Shown here in pieces: positions 1 to 7,695 of a stretch of DNA of 64,000 nt. Each line of letters begins with the position of its first letter. The first letter of the stretch is position 1. The DNA lies in assembly GCF_006227205.1 (NCBI RefSeq), contig NZ_VCNG01000009.1, positions 1 to 64,000 of the forward strand, in the 5' to 3' direction. This stretch comes from Pseudomonas sp. ICMP22404. GTDB taxonomy: Bacteria; Pseudomonadota; Gammaproteobacteria; Pseudomonadales; Pseudomonadaceae. Below the pieces are notes generated by a model. It worked only from the letters and a program-made list of their open reading frames with translations. It did no database searches and was not told the DNA's origin. The position numbers were made by a program, and so were the translations under genes.

Positions 1-180
1 ACCGAGAAGATCGAACCGTCAACGGGACCAAACAACACGCCCTGCCAACTCCTTCCGGACTTCGATGAACTGAAGCCCTGCGCCACCTTAAATCGTCTAA
101 CTCATTGAAACTCAAGGAGTTTTCCGTTTCGACTGCGCCGGAAGTGGGGCGAATTATAGAGACTCAGAATCTGCCGTCAA
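1..180 (-). promoter_or_regulatory. Strong rRNA-type promoter and leader, reading leftward off the window
   Basis: On the minus strand there is a near-consensus sigma70 promoter. The -35 TTGACG is at 175-180, the -10 TATAAT at 153-158, and the spacer is 16 bp. It is followed by a GC-rich discriminator (TCGCCCCAC), which is typical of stringently controlled rRNA promoters. A second TTGACG lies at 17-22 on the minus strand, so a tandem promoter may have its -10 outside the window. No coding capacity is seen in 1-221. The inference is an rRNA operon, or another highly expressed stable RNA, transcribed to the left. The RNA gene itself is not in view. Confidence 0.5.
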
Positions 181-221
181 CACCTATTTTCATGTTTCTG
201 TCATATCGGTCAAAAAACCCC

Positions 222-265
222 ATAAACAAAGAGGCCGGCGCTTAAGCGCCGGCCTCTTTGTTTAT
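222..265. terminator. 44-bp perfect palindrome terminator after bauC
   Basis: The sequence is perfectly self-complementary about the centre at 243/244. It has a GC-rich core (GAGGCCGGCGC) flanked on both sides by A/T arms (AAACAAA and TTTGTTT). It lies 3 bp past the bauC stop codon. The symmetry makes it suitable as a bidirectional rho-independent terminator between bauC and the leftward transcript at the window edge. Confidence 0.8.
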
Positions 266-268
266 CCA

Positions 269-1762
269 TTACAAACTGGGAAACGCGAACTGCGAAGCTT
301 CATGGCTGGCGCGTTGTGGCCAGCGCTGGGTAATGGCCTTGCGACGGGTATAGAAGCGCACGCCATCCGGGCCGTAGGCGTGCAGGTCGCCAAACAACGA
401 ACGCTTCCAACCGCCAAAGCTGTGATAAGCCACAGGTACAGGCAGCGGTACGTTGACGCCCACCATGCCCACTTCAATCTCATCGCAGAACAAGCGCGCC
501 GCTTCGCCATCGCGGGTGAAGATGCAGGTGCCGTTGCCATACTCGTGATCGTTGATCAGTTGCATGGCCTCCTCCAGGCTGTTGACCCGGACAATGCACA
601 GTACTGGGCCAAAGATCTCTTCTTTATAGATGCGCATCTGCGGCGTCACACGATCGAACAGGCAACCCCCCAGGAAGAAACCGTCTTCGTGACCCGCCAC
701 GCTCAAGCCACGGCCATCGACTACCAGCGAAGCACCCGCCGAAACACCGTCTTCTATATAGCCGCTGACCTTGTCGCGATGCTGACCGGTCACCAACGGC
801 CCCATGTCCAGACCGCAAGAAGTACCGGCACCGATTTTCAACGCCTGGATCTGCGGCACCAGCTTGGCTACCAGCGCATCCGCTACCTGATCGCCCACAC
901 AGACAGCCACCGAAATCGCCATGCAACGTTCGCCGCATGAACCATAGGCCGCCCCCATCAACGCGTTGACTGCGTTGTCCAGATCGGCATCCGGCATCAG
1001 CACCGCATGGTTCTTCGCCCCGCCCAATGCCTGGACGCGTTTACCGCGACGGGTCCCCTCGGCGTAGATGTATTCGGCAATCGGTGTCGAGCCGACAAAA
1101 CTCAGCGCCTTCACTTCCGGCGCCTCGATCAGCGCATCCACGGCAACCTTGTCACCATGCACGACACTCAACACGCCCTCGGGCAATCCGGCTTCCAGCA
1201 GCAATTGTGCAATCAGCAGTGTCGAGCTCGGGTCACGCTCGGATGGCTTGAGAATGAAGCAGTTGCCGCAAACGATCGCCAGCGGATACATCCACAGTGG
1301 AACCATCGCCGGGAAGTTGAACGGGGTAATACCCGCCACGACGCCCAACGGCTGGAAATCCGACCAGGCATCGATGTTCGGCCCTACGTTGCGGCTGTAT
1401 TCACCCTTCAGAACTTCCGGAGCCGCACAGGCGAACTCGACGTTCTCGATACCCCGTTTGAGCTCACCGGCGGCATCCTCCAGGGTCTTGCCGTGCTCCT
1501 CGCTGATCATTTGCGCAATACGCGACTCGTTCTGCTCCAGCAACTGTTTGAAACGAAACATCACCTGGGCACGCTTGGCCGCCGGTGTCTTGCGCCAGGC
1601 CGGGAACGCTGCGGTGGCGGCATCGATGGCCTGTTGCACGGTCGCGCGATCGGCCAGCGACACCTTGTGGATGGCCTGGCCAGTGGATGGATTGAAAACG
1701 TCCGCCGTACGCGTGTTGTCGCTTATCAGTTCGCCATTGATCAGATGCGGGATGAGACTCAT
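269..1762 (-). CDS. bauC: 3-oxopropanoate / methylmalonate-semialdehyde dehydrogenase (CoA-acylating), BauC/MmsA type
   Basis: A 497-residue aldehyde dehydrogenase of the MmsA subgroup. These enzymes convert malonate semialdehyde (3-oxopropanoate) or methylmalonate semialdehyde to acetyl- or propionyl-CoA with NAD and CoA. Visible motifs are TPFNFP around Asn149 (oxyanion residue), the FVGSTPIAE nucleotide-site segment near 222-230, and the catalytic Cys280 in SCGERCMA. I chose the ATG at 1762 because a GGAG sits about 8 bases upstream; the longer frame to 1786 adds only 8 residues. It lies just downstream of the omega-aminotransferase bauA on the same strand, matching bauC-bauA (PA0130/PA0132) of P. 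aeruginosa. The role is therefore most likely the second step of beta-alanine catabolism. A valine/inositol mmsA role is the alternative. Confidence 0.9.
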   Translation of the reverse strand: MSLIPHLINGELISDNTRTADVFNPSTGQAIHKVSLADRATVQQAIDAATAAFPAWRKTPAAKRAQVMFRFKQLLEQNESRIAQMISEEHGKTLEDAAGELKRGIENVEFACAAPEVLKGEYSRNVGPNIDAWSDFQPLGVVAGITPFNFPAMVPLWMYPLAIVCGNCFILKPSERDPSSTLLIAQLLLEAGLPEGVLSVVHGDKVAVDALIEAPEVKALSFVGSTPIAEYIYAEGTRRGKRVQALGGAKNHAVLMPDADLDNAVNALMGAAYGSCGERCMAISVAVCVGDQVADALVAKLVPQIQALKIGAGTSCGLDMGPLVTGQHRDKVSGYIEDGVSAGASLVVDGRGLSVAGHEDGFFLGGCLFDRVTPQMRIYKEEIFGPVLCIVRVNSLEEAMQLINDHEYGNGTCIFTRDGEAARLFCDEIEVGMVGVNVPLPVPVAYHSFGGWKRSLFGDLHAYGPDGVRFYTRRKAITQRWPQRASHEASQFAFPSL

Positions 1763-1833
1763 GGGGACTCCAGAATTTTTATCCACAGGCGCCCGCGACC
1801 GGACGCCTGTCGTTGAAGGTGATAGGGAGGCAG

Positions 1834-3183
1834 TCAGTCGAGCTTGTTCAACACTTCACCGACCGCGTCGAACAGACGATCCAGATCCTGTGGCTTGCTG
1901 TTGAACGTTGGTCCGAACTGCAGCGTGTCGCCACCGAAGCGCACATAGAATCCGGCCTTCCACAACGCCATGCCGGCCTCGAACGGACGGACGATCGCAT
2001 CGCCGTCTCGCGGTGCGATCTGGATCGCGCCGGCCAGGCCAAAGTTGCGGATGTCGATCACGTTCTTCGCGCCTTTGATCCCATGCAGAACCTTCTCGAA
2101 ATGTGGCGCGACTTCGGCCACGCTCTGCACCAGGTTTTCCTTCTGCAGCAGATCCAGCGCCGCCAGCCCCGCCGCGCACGCCACCGGGTGCGCCGAATAG
2201 GTATAGCCGTGAGGAAATTCCACCGCGTACTCAGGCGTCGGCTGGTTCATGAAGGTCTGGTAGATCTCGGTGCTGGCAATGACCGCCCCCATGGGAATCG
2301 CACCGTTGGTAACTTGCTTGGCGATGCACATCAAATCAGGTGTCACGCCGAAACTGTCTGCACCGAACATCGAACCCGTGCGGCCGAAACCGGTGATTAC
2401 TTCGTCGAATACCAGCAGGATATTGTGCTGGTCGCAAATCTGCCGCAGGCGCTTGAGATAGCCCTCAGGCGGAACCAGCACCCCGGCGGACCCGGCCATC
2501 GGCTCAACGAAGACGGCCGCGATGTTGGAAGCGTCGTGCAGTTCGATCAGCTTCAGCAACTCGTCGGCCAAGGCAATGCCACCTTCCTTCGGCATGCCAC
2601 GGGAATAGGCATTGCTCGCCAACAAGGTATGAGGCAGGTGATCGACGTCCGCCATCGCCTGGCCGAACAGTTTTCGGTTGCCACTCACGCCGCCCAGGCT
2701 GGTCCCGGCGATGTTCACGCCATGGTAGCCGCGAGCACGGCCGATCATTTTGGTCTTGGTGGCCTGGCCCTTGAGACGCCAGTAGGCGCGCACCATCTTC
2801 ACCGCCGTATCGGCGCACTCGGAACCGGAGTCGGTGAAGAACACATGATTGAGGTTGCCTGGCGTCAGGCTGGTGATTTTTTCCGCCAGTTGGAACGACA
2901 GCGGATGGCCATACTGGAAGCCCGGCGAATAATCGAGGGTGCCCAGCTGTTTGGCGACCGCGTCCTGGATTTCCTTGCGAGTGTGCCCGGCTCCGCAGGT
3001 CCACAGCCCCGACAGCGAGTCATACACCTTGCGTCCGTGTTCATCGATCAACCAACTGCCTTCGGCACCGACGATCAGACGCGGGTCGCGCTGGAAGTTG
3101 CGGTTGGCGGTGTACGGCATCCAGTGGGCATCGAGCTTGAGCTGACTGGCCAGGGAACTGGCCGCGTGTTCGGGCATGTTCAT
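1834..3183 (-). CDS. bauA: Beta-alanine:pyruvate aminotransferase (class III omega-transaminase)
   Basis: A 449-residue PLP-dependent class III aminotransferase. It transfers the amino group of beta-alanine, and often of other omega-amines, to pyruvate, giving malonate semialdehyde and alanine. DEVITGFGR contains the PLP-pyridine aspartate Asp260, and AKQVTNG contains the Schiff-base Lys289. The N-terminal MPYTANRNF motif is typical of this subgroup. The ATG at 3183 is preferred over the TTG two codons upstream, with a GAGG 8 bases before it. It is probably cotranscribed with bauC (71-bp gap) and is divergent from a LysR regulator, like bauA in P. aeruginosa. Such enzymes are also used as (S)-amine transaminases. 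Confidence 0.92.
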   Translation of the reverse strand: MNMPEHAASSLASQLKLDAHWMPYTANRNFQRDPRLIVGAEGSWLIDEHGRKVYDSLSGLWTCGAGHTRKEIQDAVAKQLGTLDYSPGFQYGHPLSFQLAEKITSLTPGNLNHVFFTDSGSECADTAVKMVRAYWRLKGQATKTKMIGRARGYHGVNIAGTSLGGVSGNRKLFGQAMADVDHLPHTLLASNAYSRGMPKEGGIALADELLKLIELHDASNIAAVFVEPMAGSAGVLVPPEGYLKRLRQICDQHNILLVFDEVITGFGRTGSMFGADSFGVTPDLMCIAKQVTNGAIPMGAVIASTEIYQTFMNQPTPEYAVEFPHGYTYSAHPVACAAGLAALDLLQKENLVQSVAEVAPHFEKVLHGIKGAKNVIDIRNFGLAGAIQIAPRDGDAIVRPFEAGMALWKAGFYVRFGGDTLQFGPTFNSKPQDLDRLFDAVGEVLNKLD

Positions 3184-3306
3184 CGACAAAACCTCGCAAG
3201 ATATGAACGGTATCGGGGCGAAAAGCCTAGTTGCGGCTAAGTTGCCACGACGATAAAGTCGGTGAAATCCAACTTTTCTAACCTTCAGTCAGTGGACCAC
3301 TAAACT

Positions 3307-4227
3307 ATGAGTGCTCGCCGCCCCGATCCACTGGCCCAGGTCAGCGACTTCGATATTCGTCTGCTGCGCATCTTTCGTAGCGTAGTGGAATGTGGGGGAT
3401 TCTCCGCGGCGGAAACGGTGCTGGGCATCGGTCGCTCGGCCATCAGCCAACAGATGAGCGATCTTGAACAGCGCCTGGGCCTGCGTCTGTGTCAGCGTGG
3501 ACGCGCGGGGTTCTCACTGACGGAAGAAGGTCGTGAGGTCTATCAGTCGGCCCTGCAACTGCTCAGCGCGCTGGAAAGTTTTCGCACCGAGGTCAACGGC
3601 CTGCATCAACACTTGCGCGGCGAACTGAACATCGGCCTGACCGACAATCTCGTCACTCTCCCCCACATGCGCATCACCCATGCCCTGGCTCAATTGAAGG
3701 AGCGCGGGCCCGACGTGCAAATCCAGATTCGCATGATCGCTCCCAATGAAGTCGAACAAGGTGTTCTCGACGGCCGCCTGCACGTCGGCGTGGTCCCTCA
3801 GGCCAGCGCCCTTTCCGGGCTGGAGTACCAGCCGCTCTACAGCGAACGTTCATTGTTGTATTGCGCGGTCGGACATCCCCTGTTTTATGTGGACGACTTG
3901 CAGCTCGACGAAACCCGCCTCAACAGCCAGGACGCCATCGCCCCCACCTTTCGCCTGCCGGTCGACATCCAGGCCCATTACCAGGCGCTCAACTGCACCG
4001 CCAGTGCATCGGACCGCGAAGGCATGGCATTCCTGATTCTCACCGGTCGCTACATCGGCTACCTGCCGGATCACTACGCCAACCTCTGGGTCCAGCAAGG
4101 CCGACTACGAGCCCTGAAACCCACGACGCGATTCTATGACCTGAGCCTGGCTTCGGTAACGCGCAAGGGCCGTCGTCCTCATCTGGTGCTGGAGAGTTTT
4201 CTCGAGAGTCTGGCCGCGACCCGCTAA
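3307..4227 (+). CDS. bauR: LysR-family regulator, probable BauR
   Basis: A 306-residue LysR-type regulator. It has an N-terminal winged helix-turn-helix at about 16-75 (LRIFRSVVECGGFSAAETVLGI, shown here only for location; key residues are the FSAAE and AISQQM segments) and a substrate-binding fold from about 95 (LNIGLTDNLV). It is divergent from bauA with a 123-bp gap, the usual arrangement for a LysR activator and its target. It corresponds by position to bauR of the P. aeruginosa bau locus. The effector, presumably beta-alanine or a close metabolite, is inferred from context. Confidence 0.75.
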   Translation: MSARRPDPLAQVSDFDIRLLRIFRSVVECGGFSAAETVLGIGRSAISQQMSDLEQRLGLRLCQRGRAGFSLTEEGREVYQSALQLLSALESFRTEVNGLHQHLRGELNIGLTDNLVTLPHMRITHALAQLKERGPDVQIQIRMIAPNEVEQGVLDGRLHVGVVPQASALSGLEYQPLYSERSLLYCAVGHPLFYVDDLQLDETRLNSQDAIAPTFRLPVDIQAHYQALNCTASASDREGMAFLILTGRYIGYLPDHYANLWVQQGRLRALKPTTRFYDLSLASVTRKGRRPHLVLESFLESLAATR

Positions 4228-4321
4228 TGCATTCGCCTTTTGTGGCAACAGCACTTGTCGGATCGGTGCCGGTGCGCTATCAACGCATTTGCTTGCCCAC
4301 AGACCCAGCCCGGAAACGTCC

Positions 4322-4972
4322 ATGACCTTTGAAGTCCCAGCACACGGTGGCAAGCCCACTGGCCGCATTCGTCAGAAGAACGAAGAGACCATCCTCAAGG
4401 CTGCTGAAGATGAATTCGCTCGTCACGGATTCAAAGGCACCAGCATGAATACCATCGCACTGAACGCCGGGCTGCCCAAGGCGAACCTGCACTATTACTT
4501 CACCAACAAGCTCGGGCTATACGTGGCGGTGCTGAGCAACATCATCGAGTTGTGGGACAGCACCTTCAACACCCTCACCGCCGAGGATGACCCGGCCGAG
4601 GCGTTGACTCGCTATATCCGCGCCAAGATGGAGTTTTCCCGTCGCCAACCCCAGGCGTCGCGGATCTTCGCCATGGAAGTGATCAGTGGCGGCGAGTGCC
4701 TGACCGAGTACTTCAACCAGGACTACCGCGCCTGGTTCAACGGCCGCGCGGCGGTGTTCCAGGCCTGGATCGACGCTGGCAAGATGGACCCGATCGACCC
4801 CGTGCACCTGATCTTCCTGCTCTGGGGCAGCACCCAGCATTACGCCGACTTCGCCACCCAGATCTGCCGCGTGACCGGTCGCAGCAAATTGAGCAAGCAA
4901 GACATGATCGATGCTGGCGACAACCTGATCCGCATTATTCTCAAAGGCTGCGGCCTGACACCCACCCTCTAA
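4322..4972 (+). CDS. TetR-family regulator, RutR/PydR-like
   Basis: A 216-residue TetR/AcrR regulator. The DNA-binding domain covers about 14-65: a recognition-helix segment reading GLPKANLHYYF, preceded by FKGTSMNTIA. The C-terminal half carries the AKMEFSRRQPQASRIF segment typical of the RutR/YcdC type of ligand domain. RutR-like proteins control pyrimidine breakdown, and reductive pyrimidine degradation yields beta-alanine, so its place beside bauCAR makes sense. That link is inference. The start at 4322 gives the usual length; no strong Shine-Dalgarno is seen. YigZ follows after 7 bp. Confidence 0.8.
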   Translation: MTFEVPAHGGKPTGRIRQKNEETILKAAEDEFARHGFKGTSMNTIALNAGLPKANLHYYFTNKLGLYVAVLSNIIELWDSTFNTLTAEDDPAEALTRYIRAKMEFSRRQPQASRIFAMEVISGGECLTEYFNQDYRAWFNGRAAVFQAWIDAGKMDPIDPVHLIFLLWGSTQHYADFATQICRVTGRSKLSKQDMIDAGDNLIRIILKGCGLTPTL

Positions 4973-4979
4973 GACGCTC

Positions 4980-5561
4980 ATGCCTTTTACTCTCGTTGGC
5001 TTTTGCGAATACCGCGAAGAAATTCGTAAAAGCCGCTTCATCACCTTCGCCGCCCCCATCACCAGCCCCGCCGATGCCCAGGCCTTTATCGAACAGCACA
5101 GCGACCTGAACGCCACGCACAACTGCTGGGCCTGGAAGCTGGGCGATCAATACCGCAGCAACGACGATGGCGAACCGGGGGGCACCGCCGGACGCCCGAT
5201 CCTGGCGGCCATTGAAGCCCAAGCCTGTGACCAGGTCGTAGTGCTGGTGATCCGCTGGTATGGCGGTATCCAGCTAGGGACCGGCGGACTGGCCCGGGCC
5301 TATGGCGGTGGTGCGAACAAGTGCCTGCAAAGTGCCGAGAAGCTGGAACTGATCAGTCGCGTGCCCCTGCATTGCACTTGCGGGTTCGCGGAACTGCCCC
5401 TGGTGAAACTGCGGGTTGCCGAGTGCGGTGGCCTGGTCAATACGGAAGGGTTTACCGCCAACGGCGTGGAATTGCAGTTGGCGGTGGGTGAAGGTCAGAT
5501 CGATACGCTGCAAAAGCAACTGGCCGATTTGAGTCGCGGCCGGATCCTGCTGGAGCGTTAA
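4980..5561 (+). CDS. yigZ: YigZ / IMPACT family protein
   Basis: A 193-residue protein of the UPF0029 (IMPACT) family. The N-terminal domain carries the family signature RSNDDGEPGGTAGRP near 58-72, and IRWYGGIQLGTGGLARAYG follows near 88-106. A smaller C-terminal ferredoxin-like domain follows. The biochemical role is not settled; eukaryotic IMPACT binds the translation factor GCN1, and bacterial YigZ has been crystallised without a clear activity. Starting only 7 bp after the TetR gene, it is probably in the same transcript. Confidence 0.88.
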   Translation: MPFTLVGFCEYREEIRKSRFITFAAPITSPADAQAFIEQHSDLNATHNCWAWKLGDQYRSNDDGEPGGTAGRPILAAIEAQACDQVVVLVIRWYGGIQLGTGGLARAYGGGANKCLQSAEKLELISRVPLHCTCGFAELPLVKLRVAECGGLVNTEGFTANGVELQLAVGEGQIDTLQKQLADLSRGRILLER

Positions 5562-5864
5562 CCTTTATTTGCCCACACCTGCTGTGCACCCGGCTGTGGA
5601 TAACCTGAGCACATCCGCCTGTAACCCTTCTGTCATGCGGCTTTGCGGGGGTTGCTCATTTTTCGTCCAAAGCCTCGCCTGTCGGCTAAATAAGCCAGCA
5701 AAACAAACGCTTGCAGCGAGTTATCACCTTTGGAAGAAAGTCGCCCCGCGCTTATGCCCGAGTTTGCGGCTTGCGCACAATAACTGTGGAGCAAGCTGTG
5801 GATAACCCGTTCATGGCTCACGCGACCCCAAGGAGAGCATGGCTCCCAGGCGCTTGTTCATTTT
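5562..5864. promoter_or_regulatory. Non-coding gap with two perfect DnaA boxes
   Basis: No convincing gene is seen. Two exact TTATCCACA boxes lie on the minus strand (TGTGGATAA on the plus strand) at 5595-5603 and 5797-5805. Each sits in the same short context, GCTGTGGATAACC, 202 bp apart. A partial match, TAACTGTGGA, lies just before the second. Perfect DnaA boxes in pairs suggest DnaA binding, as a titration or reactivation site or as DnaA control of a neighbouring promoter. No dnaA or dnaN gene is nearby, so this is not the known Pseudomonas oriC. Confidence 0.5.
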
Positions 5865-6314
5865 TTAACCATTCGTTAACGACTGCTCACGCTTCCAGCT
5901 TGAACCCGTGTTCTCGCCACGCACGGGTAGCAGTTGGACAACACCCCACACCAGCTCGAGGAACAGAAATATCCACACCAGCGCACTGGCGCCGTGCAGC
6001 AGCGCGTAAAACATCCAGGACGCAAACAGGAACCGCCCTGCCGCGTCATACCGCCCATACAGGGGGCGCGGATCCCGAATCCGCAGCACCGCCCATATGC
6101 AAACGATCGAGCCCAGCAGATTGGCCATCAACAGATGCATAGGCGCAAACGTTGGCAGCTCGCCAGGCAGGTCGAGCATTTGGGTCACACCCAGCAACCA
6201 GCCGTGCAGGGCGGCGAAACTCCATGGTGTGGCAAACGCTGCGGTTACGATCAGGTCGTACCAGGCGCTACCGAGCACCACGCGACGATATTGCGGTGAA
6301 GTCCACATAGGCAT
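5865..6314 (-). CDS. Small integral membrane protein, unknown function
   Basis: A 149-residue protein with four likely membrane helices, around 15-35 (IVTAAFATPWSFAALHG), 58-78 (MHLLMANLLGSIVCIWAVL), 92-112 and 115-130. There is no signal peptide and no catalytic motif that I can name. The ATG at 6314 has a GGAG a few bases upstream. It is divergent from a MerR regulator, and its promoter has MerR-type architecture (see 6341-6371), so it is probably the main target of that regulator. Confidence 0.75.
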   Translation of the reverse strand: MPMWTSPQYRRVVLGSAWYDLIVTAAFATPWSFAALHGWLLGVTQMLDLPGELPTFAPMHLLMANLLGSIVCIWAVLRIRDPRPLYGRYDAAGRFLFASWMFYALLHGASALVWIFLFLELVWGVVQLLPVRGENTGSSWKREQSLTNG

Positions 6315-6340
6315 TGCTCCATCTAATCAAGGAGCAAAAA

Positions 6341-6371
6341 GACTAAAGCCTGGGGTATGCTCCAAGGTCAA
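6341..6371 (-). promoter_or_regulatory. MerR-type promoter for the membrane protein gene
   Basis: On the minus strand TTGACC (6366-6371) is followed by a long 18-19-bp spacer and a -10 of TTTAGT or TTAGTC (6341-6347). The spacer holds an imperfect dyad, CCTTGGAG against CCCCAGG, at about 6349-6367. An overlong spacer with a centred dyad is the mark of promoters activated by MerR proteins, and a MerR gene starts 18 bp away on the other strand. Confidence 0.65.
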
Positions 6372-6388
6372 GCTTTCTGGAGATTGCC

Positions 6389-6739
6389 ATGCGGATCGGT
6401 GAACTAGCCCAGGCCTGTGCCGTCAGCCGCGACACGCTGCGCTTCTATGAGCAGCTCGGGCTGATTGCGGCGGGACGCAGCGCCAATGGGTATCGCGACT
6501 ACCCCGAAGACATGGTGCAACTGGTGCTCTATATCAAGACAGCCCAACGCCTGGGCTTTACCCTCGGCGAGATCGGCAGCAGTGTCGCCTCCGTGCAGCA
6601 GGCACCCGACCCGGACCACGCCGTGGCTCAGCTGCTGCTGAACAAACTGAACCTGATCGAAACCCGCATGACCGAGCTCGACGCGTTGCGTCATGAGCTG
6701 AAACAACGGCTCGGGCGACGCTGTCCATTAAATCCGTGA
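6389..6739 (+). CDS. MerR-family regulator
   Basis: A 116-residue MerR regulator. The N-terminal winged HTH begins MRIGELAQACAVSRDTLRFYE with the expected RDTLRFYEQLGLI recognition region; a dimerisation helix runs to about 108. The C-terminal tail is very short (RLGRRCPLNP) with a single Cys and no metal-binding Cys pair, so a metal ligand is unlikely. A GGAG sits upstream of the ATG. An SDR gene follows after 23 bp and is probably cotranscribed. By arrangement it should control the divergent membrane protein and perhaps the SDR enzyme. Confidence 0.82.
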   Translation: MRIGELAQACAVSRDTLRFYEQLGLIAAGRSANGYRDYPEDMVQLVLYIKTAQRLGFTLGEIGSSVASVQQAPDPDHAVAQLLLNKLNLIETRMTELDALRHELKQRLGRRCPLNP

Positions 6740-6762
6740 CCCTTCTTTCAAGGATACCTTCC

Positions 6763-7449
6763 ATGAATTCGGCAAAAAACGCATTGATCATCGGCGCCTC
6801 CCGGGGCTTGGGCCTTGGCCTGGTGAAGACATTGCTGAGCGATGGCTGGAACGTGATCGCCACCGTGCGCAACTTGCAGAACGCAGAGGCATTGAAGGCG
6901 CTGGGCCCGGTACGGATCGAGAAACTCGACATGGGCGACCAGCAAGCCGTCATTGCCTTGAGCCAACAACTCAAGGGCGAAACCTTCGACCTGTTATTCG
7001 TCAACGCCGGTGTCAAAGGCCCCGATAACCAGGCTCCCGACGGCGCGACCCTGGCCGAGGTCGGCCAGTTGTTCTTCACCAACGCGGTGGCGCCGATCAA
7101 CCTGGCTCAGCGATTCGTCGGGCAGATCCGCGACGGCAGCGGCGTCCTGGCGTTCATGAGTTCGGTGCTGGGCAGCGTGACCATGCCCGACGCGCCGGAA
7201 CTGGCGCTGTACAAGGCAAGCAAGGCGGCCCTCAATTCCATGACCAACAGCTTCGTCACCCAACTGGGCGACCAGACATTGACCGTCCTGTCGCTGCATC
7301 CGGGCTGGGTGAAGACCGACATGGGGGGTGAAGGAGCGGACATCGATGTCGAAACCAGTACCCGCGGCTTGATCGACCAGGTCAATGCCTTTGCCGGCCG
7401 GGGTGGCCATCACTTCGTCAACTACAAGGGTGAGACGATTCCCTGGTAA
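6763..7449 (+). CDS. Short-chain dehydrogenase/reductase
   Basis: A 228-residue classical SDR. The Rossmann cofactor loop is GASRGLGLG near 11-19, and NAG appears in LLFVNAGVKG. The catalytic Ser lies in AFMSSVLGS, and the YKASK motif gives the catalytic Tyr and Lys. The ATG at 6763 has AAGGA at the right distance. The substrate is unknown. The likely operon with the MerR gene suggests a role in a stress or electrophile response, which is inference. Confidence 0.83.
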   Translation: MNSAKNALIIGASRGLGLGLVKTLLSDGWNVIATVRNLQNAEALKALGPVRIEKLDMGDQQAVIALSQQLKGETFDLLFVNAGVKGPDNQAPDGATLAEVGQLFFTNAVAPINLAQRFVGQIRDGSGVLAFMSSVLGSVTMPDAPELALYKASKAALNSMTNSFVTQLGDQTLTVLSLHPGWVKTDMGGEGADIDVETSTRGLIDQVNAFAGRGGHHFVNYKGETIPW

Positions 7450-7463
7450 TTCCACGCACAACC

Positions 7464-7553
7464 TGTGGGAGCGAGCCTGCTCGCGAAAGCGGAGTGTCAT
7501 TCAACCGCCCTGTCGACTGATACATCGCCTTCGCGAGCAGGCTCGCTCCCACA
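7464..7553. repeat. Inverted REP doublet (GAGCGAGCCTGCTCGC family)
   Basis: The left arm TGTGGGAGCGAGCCTGCTCG and its near-exact reverse complement, ending at 7553, are separated by about 40 bp. This is the common extragenic palindromic doublet of fluorescent pseudomonads, here in the gap after the SDR gene. Confidence 0.9.
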
Positions 7554-7695
7554 TTTGAACTCAATTGGAGCACTGGATATGTGCGCCGCAACCTGAGTAA
7601 ACTCTGCACCTCGCCCCCCACGGCGACCCTGGATCAGCAGACAGGGCATCACTGAGCTGGCTAACCTGAACCCACTTTCAGAGGAGCCGGCCACC

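Noticed and set aside
1813..3240. Long open frame (475 codons) on the plus strand across bauA
   Set aside because: It is the antisense shadow of a clear aminotransferase gene in GC-rich DNA; its translation has no recognisable motifs and is Arg/His/Gln-rich.
5562..5864. Chromosomal replication origin
   Set aside because: Two DnaA boxes only, no AT-rich unwinding tract, and no dnaA, dnaN, rpmH or parAB neighbours.
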